64,000 nucleotides of DNA from JANWXD01 sp037446115 (GTDB lineage Bacteria; Acidobacteriota; Terriglobia; Bryobacterales; Bryobacteraceae): the NCBI GenBank assembly GCA_037446115.1, contig JBBIJF010000020.1:13247-77246 (forward strand), in the 5' to 3' direction. Below the pieces are notes generated by a model. That model saw nothing but the letters and a program-made list of their open reading frames with translations, made no database searches and was not told the origin of the DNA. This document shows, in pieces, positions 57,279 to 64,000 of the stretch. A program made the position numbers and the translations under genes. The stretch's first letter is position 1. Each line of letters opens with the position of its first letter.

Positions 57279-57724
57279 ATTGTTTTCTCGGAATCGAGCA
57301 AAATAGTTACTGGTCCGTCGTTGATAAGCCGCACCGACATCACTGCCTGAAACACGCCGGTAGCCACTGGGACTCCGCGACGCCGCACCGCCTCCACAAA
57401 GTAATCGTAAAGCGGCCGCGCCGCATCCGGCGGCGCAGCCCGGTCAAAGCCCGGACGCCGCCCCTTGCGCGCGTCCGCATAGAGCGTAAACTGGGACACA
57501 ATCAAGATACTGCCGCCCGCTTCCTTGACGTCCCGGTTCATCTTGCCAGTTTCATCCGGAAAAATTCGCAGCCCGGTGATTTTCTCGGCAAGGTACTCCG
57601 CATCGGCTCGTGTGTCCTCGCGGGAAATGCCCACGAACACCACGAGCCCGGAGCCGATCGCTCCGGCGACCGTTCCCTCGACCTCCACCCGGGCTTCACT
57701 CACTCGTTGCAGTACGACTCGCAT
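57275..57724 (-). CDS. dtd: D-aminoacyl-tRNA deacylase
   Basis: 149 residues, the normal length. Opens MRVVLQRVSEARVEVEG; has the active-site ILIVSQFTLYADARKGRRPGFDRAAPPDAARPLYDYFV with the SQFTL and GRRPxF segments; then the GVFQAVMSVRLINDGPVTILLDS tail. The family's Gly-cis-Pro loop is in the GPVTI end. It removes D-amino acids (and Gly) from mischarged tRNAs. Confidence 0.96.
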   Translation of the reverse strand: MRVVLQRVSEARVEVEGTVAGAIGSGLVVFVGISREDTRADAEYLAEKITGLRIFPDETGKMNRDVKEAGGSILIVSQFTLYADARKGRRPGFDRAAPPDAARPLYDYFVEAVRRRGVPVATGVFQAVMSVRLINDGPVTILLDSEKTI

Positions 57725-57892
57725 CGTTGTCTAAGTCGGCCGTCCTCGGATTTGCTTCGCCCGGGCACTCCCGCAGGCCCTCCGCTGCCTGGCGCATCAC
57801 GCCGCCCCGGCCCGGGCGCCCGTCTGATTCCCCAAGACCCGCCCGGGAGGTGATAGGTACTTCACCGACGATGGTACCAGCGGAACTTAGCG

Positions 57893-59161
57893 CTATGGGC
57901 GGTTGCGGTACTTTTCGTACAGTATGCGGTGTTTATTGTTCAGGTCCACTTCCTTGCCACGGATGAAAACCTGCTTGACCTGAGTGCGCACTTCCAGCGG
58001 ATCGCCGTCGGTGACGATCAGATTGGCTATCTTGCCCGGCTCAATCGAGCCCAGCTCGGCACCCAGTCCCCAGATTTCCGCCGGGTAAAGTGTGACGCCC
58101 TTCAACGCTTCCTGGTAGGGCAGGCCGAAAGCCGCCGACGCAGCGGCTTGGTAAGGAAGGTTCCGTGAAAAGCTGCTGGAGTAGCTGGCAAAGGCGAAAC
58201 GCACCCCGGCTTTATGCAACTCGGATGCAAGGGTAAACGGCTGGTCGTACGGGTCGTCTTCGTGCAGAGGAAGTTCCAGTACCCGGGGCAGAATCACGGG
58301 TACGTTGCGGGCCTTGAGCTCCGCAGCCACCTTGGCCGCATCCCGGGCGCCTGCCAGAATCATGCGAATTTTTTGTTTCTCGGCAAATGACAGCGCCTGC
58401 CGGATCTCGCGCTCGCGCACAGCCGTGACTACTACCGGTAGCTTTCCCTCCAAAACCGGCAGCATCGCCTCCAGCTTGAGATCTGGCTTGAAGTCCGCGG
58501 GAGGCGACTGTCTGGCGCGCTGGTAACGGCGCGCAGTTTCAAACCATTCCTCCAGCTGGCGTAACTGGGCCTGGTAGCGTTTCTGGGCTTCGGCGTACGG
58601 AATGCGACGACCCGGCGGTCCGGCCCGCTCCGCCGGAGTGAGGTCAATGGTCGGGAACTGGAGCACCATGGCGAGCGCCGGCCGGGCGGCCATCTCTTCC
58701 CAGGTCCAGCCGTCCAGGTGGATCAGCGCGGCCTGGCCGGAAAGAATGCCGCCTGCCGGAAGCACCACCGCCGAGGTGATCCCGTTGGCGCGCGTGACCG
58801 GGATGTGTTCGCTCGATGGGTTGATGGCGATGATGCTCCGCAACTGCGGCTTGAAATCGCCGAGTTCGCGCACGTCCACGGTTTCGCGCACGGAGGTGAT
58901 TTCCGACAGGCCCAGGTCCGTGGCTGAATCGATCATCCCGGGATACAGATGCAGGCCCTTGGCCTCAATGACGCGAACTCCCTTCGGCGGCCGCAAGGCA
59001 GGGCCTACTTCCGCAATTCTGCCGTCCCGCACCAAGACGCTGCCGTTCGGGATGTCCGGACCGGACACCGTGTGCACGGTGGCGCCACGAATGACAAACG
59101 TCTGGGCCAAGGCCGGGGCGGCTGCCAGGGTCGCGGCCAGCCAGCGAAGCGCCGGTTTCAT
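57893..59161 (-). CDS. Exported amidohydrolase-like protein, metal ligands missing
   Basis: 422 residues with signal peptide (1-20). The amidohydrolase frame is clear at both ends: IRGATVHTVSGPDIPNGSVLVRDGRI at the start and GSIEPGKIANLIVTDGDPLEVRTQVKQVFIRGKEVDL at the end. Where active family members have HxH after PGxID, this one reads PGMIDSATDLG. The final metal Asp is replaced in FASYSSSFSRN. It therefore looks catalytically dead or altered. It is the third of three overlapping paralogues; its start overlaps the middle gene by four bases. Confidence 0.85.
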   Translation of the reverse strand: MKPALRWLAATLAAAPALAQTFVIRGATVHTVSGPDIPNGSVLVRDGRIAEVGPALRPPKGVRVIEAKGLHLYPGMIDSATDLGLSEITSVRETVDVRELGDFKPQLRSIIAINPSSEHIPVTRANGITSAVVLPAGGILSGQAALIHLDGWTWEEMAARPALAMVLQFPTIDLTPAERAGPPGRRIPYAEAQKRYQAQLRQLEEWFETARRYQRARQSPPADFKPDLKLEAMLPVLEGKLPVVVTAVREREIRQALSFAEKQKIRMILAGARDAAKVAAELKARNVPVILPRVLELPLHEDDPYDQPFTLASELHKAGVRFAFASYSSSFSRNLPYQAAASAAFGLPYQEALKGVTLYPAEIWGLGAELGSIEPGKIANLIVTDGDPLEVRTQVKQVFIRGKEVDLNNKHRILYEKYRNRP

Positions 59162-60498
59162 TGCGGCCTCCCGGTTTCACGCTCCCGCTGCGGTTGTTTC
59201 TTCTCCGCTTCCCGGGCTTTTTCCAGAAGCGCCTTGCGGCGCTGCTCGCGTTCCGGGCGCGCGCTCAGATCGCGGTCGCGGTCAAAATACAGTTCCCCGT
59301 CAATAAAAACCTTTTGTACTTTCGCATAACTGGACAGCGGATGCCGGTCGAACAGGACCAGATCGGCATCTTTGCCCGGCTCGATGGAGCCCACGCGGCT
59401 GTCAATCTCCAGCTGGCGCGCCGGGTTGATGGTAATCAGGCTCAGAGCTTCGTCCTCGGTCAATCCCCCGTACTTAATGGCCTTTGCTGCTTCGGTGTTA
59501 AGCCGGCGCATGAGTTCGGCCGAATCGGAATTGAGCGAAACCAGCACCCCTTTGCGCAACATGAGCGCCGCGTTGTAGGGGATCGCGTCCCATGCTTCGA
59601 TCTTGTAGGCCCACCAGTCGCTGAACGTCGACGCTCCGGCCCCGTGGGCTGCGATCTCCTTTGCCACTTTGTAGCCTTCGAGCACATGCTGGAGGGTCTT
59701 GATGCGAAAACCGATCTCTTCGGCCAGCCGCAGCAGCATCAGGATTTCGTCGGCGCGGTAGCAGTGGGCATGCACCAGCCGCTTGCCTTCCAGCACCTCG
59801 ACCAGCGGCTCCAGCCGGAGGTCCCGGCGCGGCGGAATGGCGTTCTCCCCCCGCTGGACCTTTTCCTGATACTGCCGCCAGGACTCCCGGTAGGCCCTGG
59901 CTTCCATAAAAGCCTGCCGGATCACATCCTCGACGCCCATGCGAGTGGCGGGATAGCGCCGCTGGCGCCCCTCGACCGGCGCATAGCCCTGTCGCTTGGG
60001 GTTTTCTCCCAGCGCAAATTTGATCCCAGGTTTGGCGCCTTCAAACAACAGGCCGCGTGCATCTTTGCCCCAACGCATCTTGATCACGACACACTGGCCC
60101 CCGATGGCGTTGGCGCTGCCGTGAAGGATGTTGGCCGTGGTGACCCCGCCGGCCAGCGCGCGGTAGATGGCGATATCTTCCGGGTCCAGCACGTCCTCGA
60201 TCGAGACCATGGAGGACACCGAGATACTGCCTTCGTTGATGCTGTCGGCGGCGATGTGGGAGTGGCAGTCAATGATGCCCGGCATGAGATACTGCCCGCC
60301 GGCGTCGATCACCCGGGCGCCGGGAGGCACCAGCGTCTTTTCGCCCGCCTCGGCGATCTTGCCGTCGCGGATCACCACGGAGCCCCGGAAGCTGCCTCGC
60401 GTCACGGTCAGCACGTGAGCGTTTTGGATGACCACCGGCGGCCCGGCCGCGTGCAACAGGCAACTCGCGGCCGCCACACACCACCATGTTCGGCTCAT
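59158..60498 (-). CDS. Exported amidohydrolase, imidazolonepropionase-like, with intact metal site
   Basis: 446 residues with signal peptide (about 1-18). The HxH metal pair is intact in PGIIDCHSHIAA (H79, H81). Further ligand candidates are in RLVHAHCYRADEI, and the Asp in VSLNSDSAEL. The end GSIEPGKDADLVLFDRHPLSSYAKVQKVFIDGELYFD is typical of the family. It presumably hydrolyses an extracytoplasmic amide or peptide, such as a dipeptide or cyclic imide. It lies between two paralogues that lack the ligands, overlapping each by four bases, so a hetero-oligomer is possible. Confidence 0.9.
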   Translation of the reverse strand: MSRTWWCVAAASCLLHAAGPPVVIQNAHVLTVTRGSFRGSVVIRDGKIAEAGEKTLVPPGARVIDAGGQYLMPGIIDCHSHIAADSINEGSISVSSMVSIEDVLDPEDIAIYRALAGGVTTANILHGSANAIGGQCVVIKMRWGKDARGLLFEGAKPGIKFALGENPKRQGYAPVEGRQRRYPATRMGVEDVIRQAFMEARAYRESWRQYQEKVQRGENAIPPRRDLRLEPLVEVLEGKRLVHAHCYRADEILMLLRLAEEIGFRIKTLQHVLEGYKVAKEIAAHGAGASTFSDWWAYKIEAWDAIPYNAALMLRKGVLVSLNSDSAELMRRLNTEAAKAIKYGGLTEDEALSLITINPARQLEIDSRVGSIEPGKDADLVLFDRHPLSSYAKVQKVFIDGELYFDRDRDLSARPEREQRRKALLEKAREAEKKQPQRERETGRPQ

Positions 60499-61787
60499 TG
60501 TTGTCGCGCCTCCTCTCTGGACTCCGGAACGGGCTGGTACTTCTTGCCGTCCACAAAGACGTATTTGATCTCGGTATTTTCCTGAAACAAATCTCCCCCG
60601 GTCACAACGAGGTTGGCAATCTTGCCGGGCTCGATGCTCCCCAGGCGGTCGGAGAGACCATAAATTTCCGCCGCATGCAGGCTGAACGCCCGGACGGCAT
60701 CCTCTTCGGAGAGCCCCGCGTTCAAAGCCCGGCGTAAGGCCCTCAATAGTTCGCGGCGGTTGGTGAGGCCGCCAGTCGAGAAGGCAAAACGCACTCCCGC
60801 CTTGGCCAAAGCCGCCGGCGTCGAAGGCGCTTTCTCGCGCAGCTCGAGCACACGCAGGCTCTCTGGCACGTCCGGATCGGCGTCGCGGTCACGCTCCGGC
60901 CACTTTAGGCTGACCACCACGGGCACGCCCGACTCCCGCAGCAGTTCGGTGACGCGCCAGGCCTCATGACCGCCGTACAGCACGGGACTGCGCTTGATCT
61001 CCGCCGCCAGGCGCAACATGCGGGCGATTTCCACGGCGGTGGAGGCCGGCAACAGCACGCGTGGGGCGGCCAGCACGCCTTCCAAGGCGCGGTCGTACTC
61101 CGGCCGGCGGAGCCCGGCAGGGTTGCGGGCATAGATCTCCCGGGCTTGCTGGTAGTGGTCCGCGTCGAGGAATGTCTGGCGGATGTAGGCAATCGCGCCC
61201 ATCAGGGAAGCCGGAAAGGTGCCGCGGCGCGTCGCCAGACTGAGATAAAGGCCGGCTGACGGGCTGAGAACCATCTGCCCCGCCTGGTTGCCCGCCAAAG
61301 CGATCACGGCTCCATGCCCGCCGAGAATGCCCCGCGTCGGGAAGATCGCCGCTGCGGTAAAGCCTGCGTTGCGCGCGGTCTCGATTCTCCGGTCCGAGGG
61401 ATTCAGCAGATCGGCCGCGCGGACCCAGGCGGCGTTGATCGGCGCCTCGTCGGGCCGCGCTGCTTCCGCCGCCGGGCGAGCCTCCTCCCGGCGTTGGCCC
61501 GTCGCGGTTGCCGGAGGCTCGGGCAGCCCCACCGAACTGAGTCCGTCAATCAGCCCCGGATACACCGTGAGGCCCTCGGCCTCGATCACCCAGGCTTCGG
61601 GTGGAACCGACGGCTGAGCGCCCACGTCTACGATGAGCCCGTCGCGCACGATCACCGTCGCCCGGTCCAGAATCGGCCCTCGCCCGGTGATCACGCGCGC
61701 CCCGCGGATCGCATACACGTCCGGCGCCTGGCCCGCGAGCGGCAGGGCTATCAGCACCGCCGTCAGAATCTTACCCGTCAGTTGCAT
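60495..61787 (-). CDS. Exported amidohydrolase-like protein, metal ligands missing
   Basis: 430 residues with signal peptide (about 1-20). N-terminal YAIRGARVITGRGPILDRATVIVRDGLIVDVGA and C-terminal LGSIEPGKIANLVVTGGDLFQENTEIKYVFVDGKKY are amidohydrolase-like. The HxH position reads PGLIDGLSSVGLPE and the late Asp position reads FAFSTGGLTNRREL, so both metal motifs are lost. It is the first gene of the three-gene unit and divergent from purM. A role in stabilising or guiding the middle, active-looking paralogue is inference. Confidence 0.85.
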   Translation of the reverse strand: MQLTGKILTAVLIALPLAGQAPDVYAIRGARVITGRGPILDRATVIVRDGLIVDVGAQPSVPPEAWVIEAEGLTVYPGLIDGLSSVGLPEPPATATGQRREEARPAAEAARPDEAPINAAWVRAADLLNPSDRRIETARNAGFTAAAIFPTRGILGGHGAVIALAGNQAGQMVLSPSAGLYLSLATRRGTFPASLMGAIAYIRQTFLDADHYQQAREIYARNPAGLRRPEYDRALEGVLAAPRVLLPASTAVEIARMLRLAAEIKRSPVLYGGHEAWRVTELLRESGVPVVVSLKWPERDRDADPDVPESLRVLELREKAPSTPAALAKAGVRFAFSTGGLTNRRELLRALRRALNAGLSEEDAVRAFSLHAAEIYGLSDRLGSIEPGKIANLVVTGGDLFQENTEIKYVFVDGKKYQPVPESREEARQQ

Positions 61788-61822
61788 GATGACCCGCTAT
61801 ACTGTAAATTCCTCTGCGCCGC

Positions 61823-62872
61823 ATGGCGGCTCGAAAACAAGCAATTCTATACGAAGACGCAGGCGTCAGCATCCGGGAGGCCGACCGTGCCGTGGCGCAG
61901 ATCCGCCGCCTCGCACGGCGAACCTTCACTCGCGGGGTTCTGACCGATATTGGTTGCTTCGGGGCCGGATACCGGCTGAGCGGGTGGAAGGATCCTGTGC
62001 TGGTGAGTTCCGCCGACGGAGTCGGAACCAAGCTGAAAGTGGCCTTCCTTGCCGGCCGGCACGACACCGTAGGCGAGGACCTGGTCAACCACTGCGTCAA
62101 TGACATCGCGGTGCAGGGAGCGGAGCCGCTGTTCTTCCTGGATTATTTCGCCACAGGCAAGCTCGACGCCGGTGTGGCGGCGCAAGTGGTGGCCGGACTG
62201 GCGCGGGGCTGCCGCCGCAACGGGTGTGCTCTCATCGGCGGGGAAACCGCCGAGATGCCCGGCTTTTACGCCGACGGCGAATACGACCTTGCCGGATTCA
62301 TTGTCGGAGCCGTCGAGCGCGCCTGCTTGCTGACCGGACGCACCATCCAACCGGGCGATGTATTGCTCGCCCTTCCGTCCACGGGGCTGCACACCAACGG
62401 CTACTCGCTCGCCCGGAAGCTTCTGTTCGAACTGGGCGGCTATCGTCCCGAAACCTTTGTCCCGGAGCTGGGCTGCACGGTAGCCGAGGAGCTTCTGAAG
62501 ATCCACCGCAGCTACCTCAAGCCGCTGCGCACGCTGGCGGCCAAGGGACTACTAAAAGGAGCAGCCCACATTACGGGCGGCGGCATTACGGAAAACGCCC
62601 CCCGCATGCTGCCCGCGGGCTTGGCGGCGGAAATCAACACCCACTCCTGGAAGGTGCCCGCCGTGTTCGAATGGCTCCGCCGTCTGGGCAACATCCCCGA
62701 GGACGACTGGCGCCGGACCTTCAACCTGGGTGTGGGCATGATCCTGGCCGTGGATGCCGGCCGGGTGGGGCAAGCCCGGCGCCTGCTCGATCGTCTGCGA
62801 GAGCCGCACTGGGAGGTCGGCCGTGTCATCCGGCGGCCCCGCGGCGCCACAACACGGGTCCTTTATCAATGA
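61823..62872 (+). CDS. purM: Phosphoribosylformylglycinamidine cyclo-ligase (AIR synthetase)
   Basis: 349 residues. The PurM motifs are in place: YEDAGVSIREADRAVAQIRRLA, SADGVGTKLKVAFLAGRHDTVGEDLVNHCVNDIAVQGAEPLFFLDYFATGKLD, GGETAEMPGFYADGEYDLAGF and ITGGGITENAPRMLP. It closes the imidazole ring in purine synthesis with ATP. Its stop overlaps the purN start as ATGA, the common purMN arrangement. Confidence 0.97.
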   Translation: MAARKQAILYEDAGVSIREADRAVAQIRRLARRTFTRGVLTDIGCFGAGYRLSGWKDPVLVSSADGVGTKLKVAFLAGRHDTVGEDLVNHCVNDIAVQGAEPLFFLDYFATGKLDAGVAAQVVAGLARGCRRNGCALIGGETAEMPGFYADGEYDLAGFIVGAVERACLLTGRTIQPGDVLLALPSTGLHTNGYSLARKLLFELGGYRPETFVPELGCTVAEELLKIHRSYLKPLRTLAAKGLLKGAAHITGGGITENAPRMLPAGLAAEINTHSWKVPAVFEWLRRLGNIPEDDWRRTFNLGVGMILAVDAGRVGQARRLLDRLREPHWEVGRVIRRPRGATTRVLYQ

Positions 62873-63480
62873 AGCGCCTTGGTATCCTCCTGTCGGGACG
62901 CGGTTCGAATTTCGAAGCCATCGCCGACAATGTCGCGGCGGGCAAGATTGATGCCGAAATCGCCGTAGTGATCTCCAACCGGCCGGAGGCTCGCGGGTTG
63001 GAGATTGCGCGGCAGCGCGGCCTGAACGCCGTCTGTATCCCTTCACGAGGCATGGAGCGGGAGGCGTATGACCGGCTGGTGGTCGCCGAACTGAAAAAGC
63101 ATCAGGTGGACCTGGTGTGTCTGGCGGGCTTTATGCGGATCCTGAGTGCTTATTTCATCCGCGAGTTTCCCTACCGGATTCTGAACATCCACCCGGCCCT
63201 GTTGCCGTCGTTTCCCGGGCTGGATGCCCAGCGGCAGGCCCTCGAGCACGGCGTCAAGATCACCGGCTGTACGGTCCATTTTGTGGACGAGCACCTGGAC
63301 GCCGGACCGATCATCCTCCAGGCCGCCGTACCCGTCCTCGATGATGACACCGTCGAGACCCTTTCGGCACGCATTCTCAAGGAGGAGCATCGCATCTACA
63401 GCGAGGCCATCCGCATCGTGCTTTCGGGCAACTTCCGCATCGAAGGACGCCGGGTGATCCTCACCCGGCAACCGGCCTAG
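62869..63480 (+). CDS. purN: Phosphoribosylglycinamide formyltransferase
   Basis: 203 residues from ATG 62869. N-terminal ILLSGRGSNFEAIADNV (phosphate loop), then LAGFMRILSAYFIREFPYRILNIHPALLPSFPG with the catalytic Asn-His, and KITGCTVHFVDEHLDAGPIILQAAVPV with the catalytic Asp. It transfers the formyl group of 10-formyltetrahydrofolate to GAR. Translationally coupled to purM. Confidence 0.97.
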   Translation: MKRLGILLSGRGSNFEAIADNVAAGKIDAEIAVVISNRPEARGLEIARQRGLNAVCIPSRGMEREAYDRLVVAELKKHQVDLVCLAGFMRILSAYFIREFPYRILNIHPALLPSFPGLDAQRQALEHGVKITGCTVHFVDEHLDAGPIILQAAVPVLDDDTVETLSARILKEEHRIYSEAIRIVLSGNFRIEGRRVILTRQPA

Positions 63481-63514
63481 CGTCCCAGCCGTCCAGTCGC
63501 CACTCCGGTGTGCG

Positions 63515-63544
63515 TTGCACTCCGCCGTTTTACGGTGCTATCAT
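63515..63544 (+). promoter_or_regulatory. Likely promoter of the tRNA-Tyr/tRNA-Thr/tuf unit
   Basis: TTGCAC (63515-63520) and TATCAT (63539-63544) with an 18-base spacer, about 60 bases before the first tRNA. A GC-rich leader follows. Confidence 0.5.
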
Positions 63545-63607
63545 CCGTAGTTGCCAGCCCCGACGAGCGGCGAAGACTTCGTGTGCCTGGGCGGGGAGGG
63601 CCGGCGC

Positions 63608-63696
63608 GGACGGGTGGCCGAGCGGTTAATGGCAGCAGACTGTAAATCTGCCGCCCCTTGCGGGCTACGGAGGTTCGAATCCTCCCCCGTCCACCA
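63608..63696 (+). tRNA. tRNA-Tyr (GTA anticodon)
   Basis: A class II tRNA with long variable arm. Acceptor stem GGACGGG pairs with CCCGTCC; the CCA end is encoded (63694-63696). The anticodon GTA is in CTGTAAA, and the T-arm GGTTCGAATCC is intact. It is followed 19 bases later by tRNA-Thr and then tuf. Confidence 0.95.
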
Positions 63697-63715
63697 GTCG
63701 TAAAGGTGAGGCTGA

Positions 63716-63791
<76 letters not shown>

Positions 63792-63876
63792 GAGTTTTCC
63801 GAGTCTTCGAACAAAATCAGTACAACTCAACGGAATCCGGCGGAGGTCATCCCACCCGCCGTACGAGAGAGAGACT

Positions 63877-64000
63877 ATGGCCAAGGAGAAATTCGATCGC
63901 AGCAAGCCGCACGTCAACGTAGGGACGATCGGGCACATTGATCACGGCAAGACGACGCTGACGGCGGCGATCACGCGGGTATTGTCGAAGAAGAACCCGC
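63877..64000 (+). CDS. tuf: Elongation factor Tu, N-terminal part (runs off window)
   Basis: The first 41 codons are in the window: MAKEKFDRSKPHVNVGTIGH is followed by IDHGKTTLTAAITRVL, with the GTPase P-loop GHIDHGKTT. EF-Tu carries aminoacyl-tRNA to the ribosome. GAGAGAGA upstream serves as ribosome site. Co-transcription with the two tRNA genes before it is likely, as in the E. coli tufB unit. Confidence 0.97.
   Translation, partial: MAKEKFDRSKPHVNVGTIGHIDHGKTTLTAAITRVLSKKNP

Overview
The window is 64 kb of dense, GC-rich (roughly two-thirds G+C by eye) bacterial chromosome with short intergenic gaps, many 4-base ATGA overlaps, and few mobile-element traces. The gene content (UMF1-type MFS carrier, RlpA with a SPOR domain, secreted imidazolonepropionase-like amidohydrolases, TPR proteins with carboxypeptidase-like regulatory domains, a stand-alone methylmalonyl-CoA mutase catalytic subunit, a tRNA-Tyr/tRNA-Thr/tuf unit) suggests an Acidobacteriota genome, perhaps of the Bryobacterales/Solibacter kind. 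That placement is inference; no rRNA gene lies in the window.

Layout. 1-2002 (-) is the 5' part of a large membrane glycosyltransferase-like gene. 2186-5007 (+) is a compact sulfur operon: a CysM-like synthase, a JAMM metalloprotease, and a fusion of a ubiquitin-like sulfur carrier, an E1-like adenylyltransferase and a rhodanese. Then follow a DAO-family oxidoreductase, queG, a TPR protein, an IPT-domain protein, a NarL-type response regulator, an MFS carrier and a three-domain acyl-activating/acyltransferase protein (to 13972). A palindromic repeat fills the convergent gap at 13969-14098. 14099-17785 (-) holds a dienelactone hydrolase, an unusual enoyl-CoA hydratase-like protein, a frameshifted outer-membrane-type protein and an NCS1 permease. 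17907-19373 (+) is an Nramp-like carrier. 19505-25531 (-) is gltBD with a divergent LysR regulator. 26599-31809 is a sugar block (galM, RraA-like protein, SSS symporter, xylB) with two candidate operators. 31903-36983 (+) is argD followed by a surface-polysaccharide block (GT4-like, Wzx-like flippase, GT2).

36985-41962 contains a methylmalonyl-CoA mutase large subunit, small proteins, a GT4 gene overlapping a sigma-54 activator, and rlpA. At 42057-42281 sits a separate, tightly bounded transcription unit (near-consensus promoter, hairpins, strong terminator) encoding a 21-residue lysine-rich peptide. 42279-45090 (-) is metY/CoA-binding protein/midA. 45150-53867 includes der, a siroheme-type dehydrogenase, argS, an aldo/keto reductase and an AIR-synthase-like protein. 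54608-56947 (+) is a cobalt ECF importer (cbiMN-cbiQ-cbiO). 56944-61787 (-) has a small basic protein with a strong promoter, dtd, and three overlapping secreted amidohydrolase-like genes, of which only the middle one keeps the metal ligands. 61823-63480 is purM-purN, and the window ends with tRNA-Tyr, tRNA-Thr and the start of tuf.

The items I consider most worth following are the 21-residue polycation transcription unit, the JAMM/carrier-E1-rhodanese fusion next to cysM, the amidohydrolase trio with two apparent pseudoenzymes, and the ligase-carrier-acyltransferase fusion. No gap longer than about 300 bases lacks a gene. I saw no CRISPR array, prophage, integrase or transposase gene.
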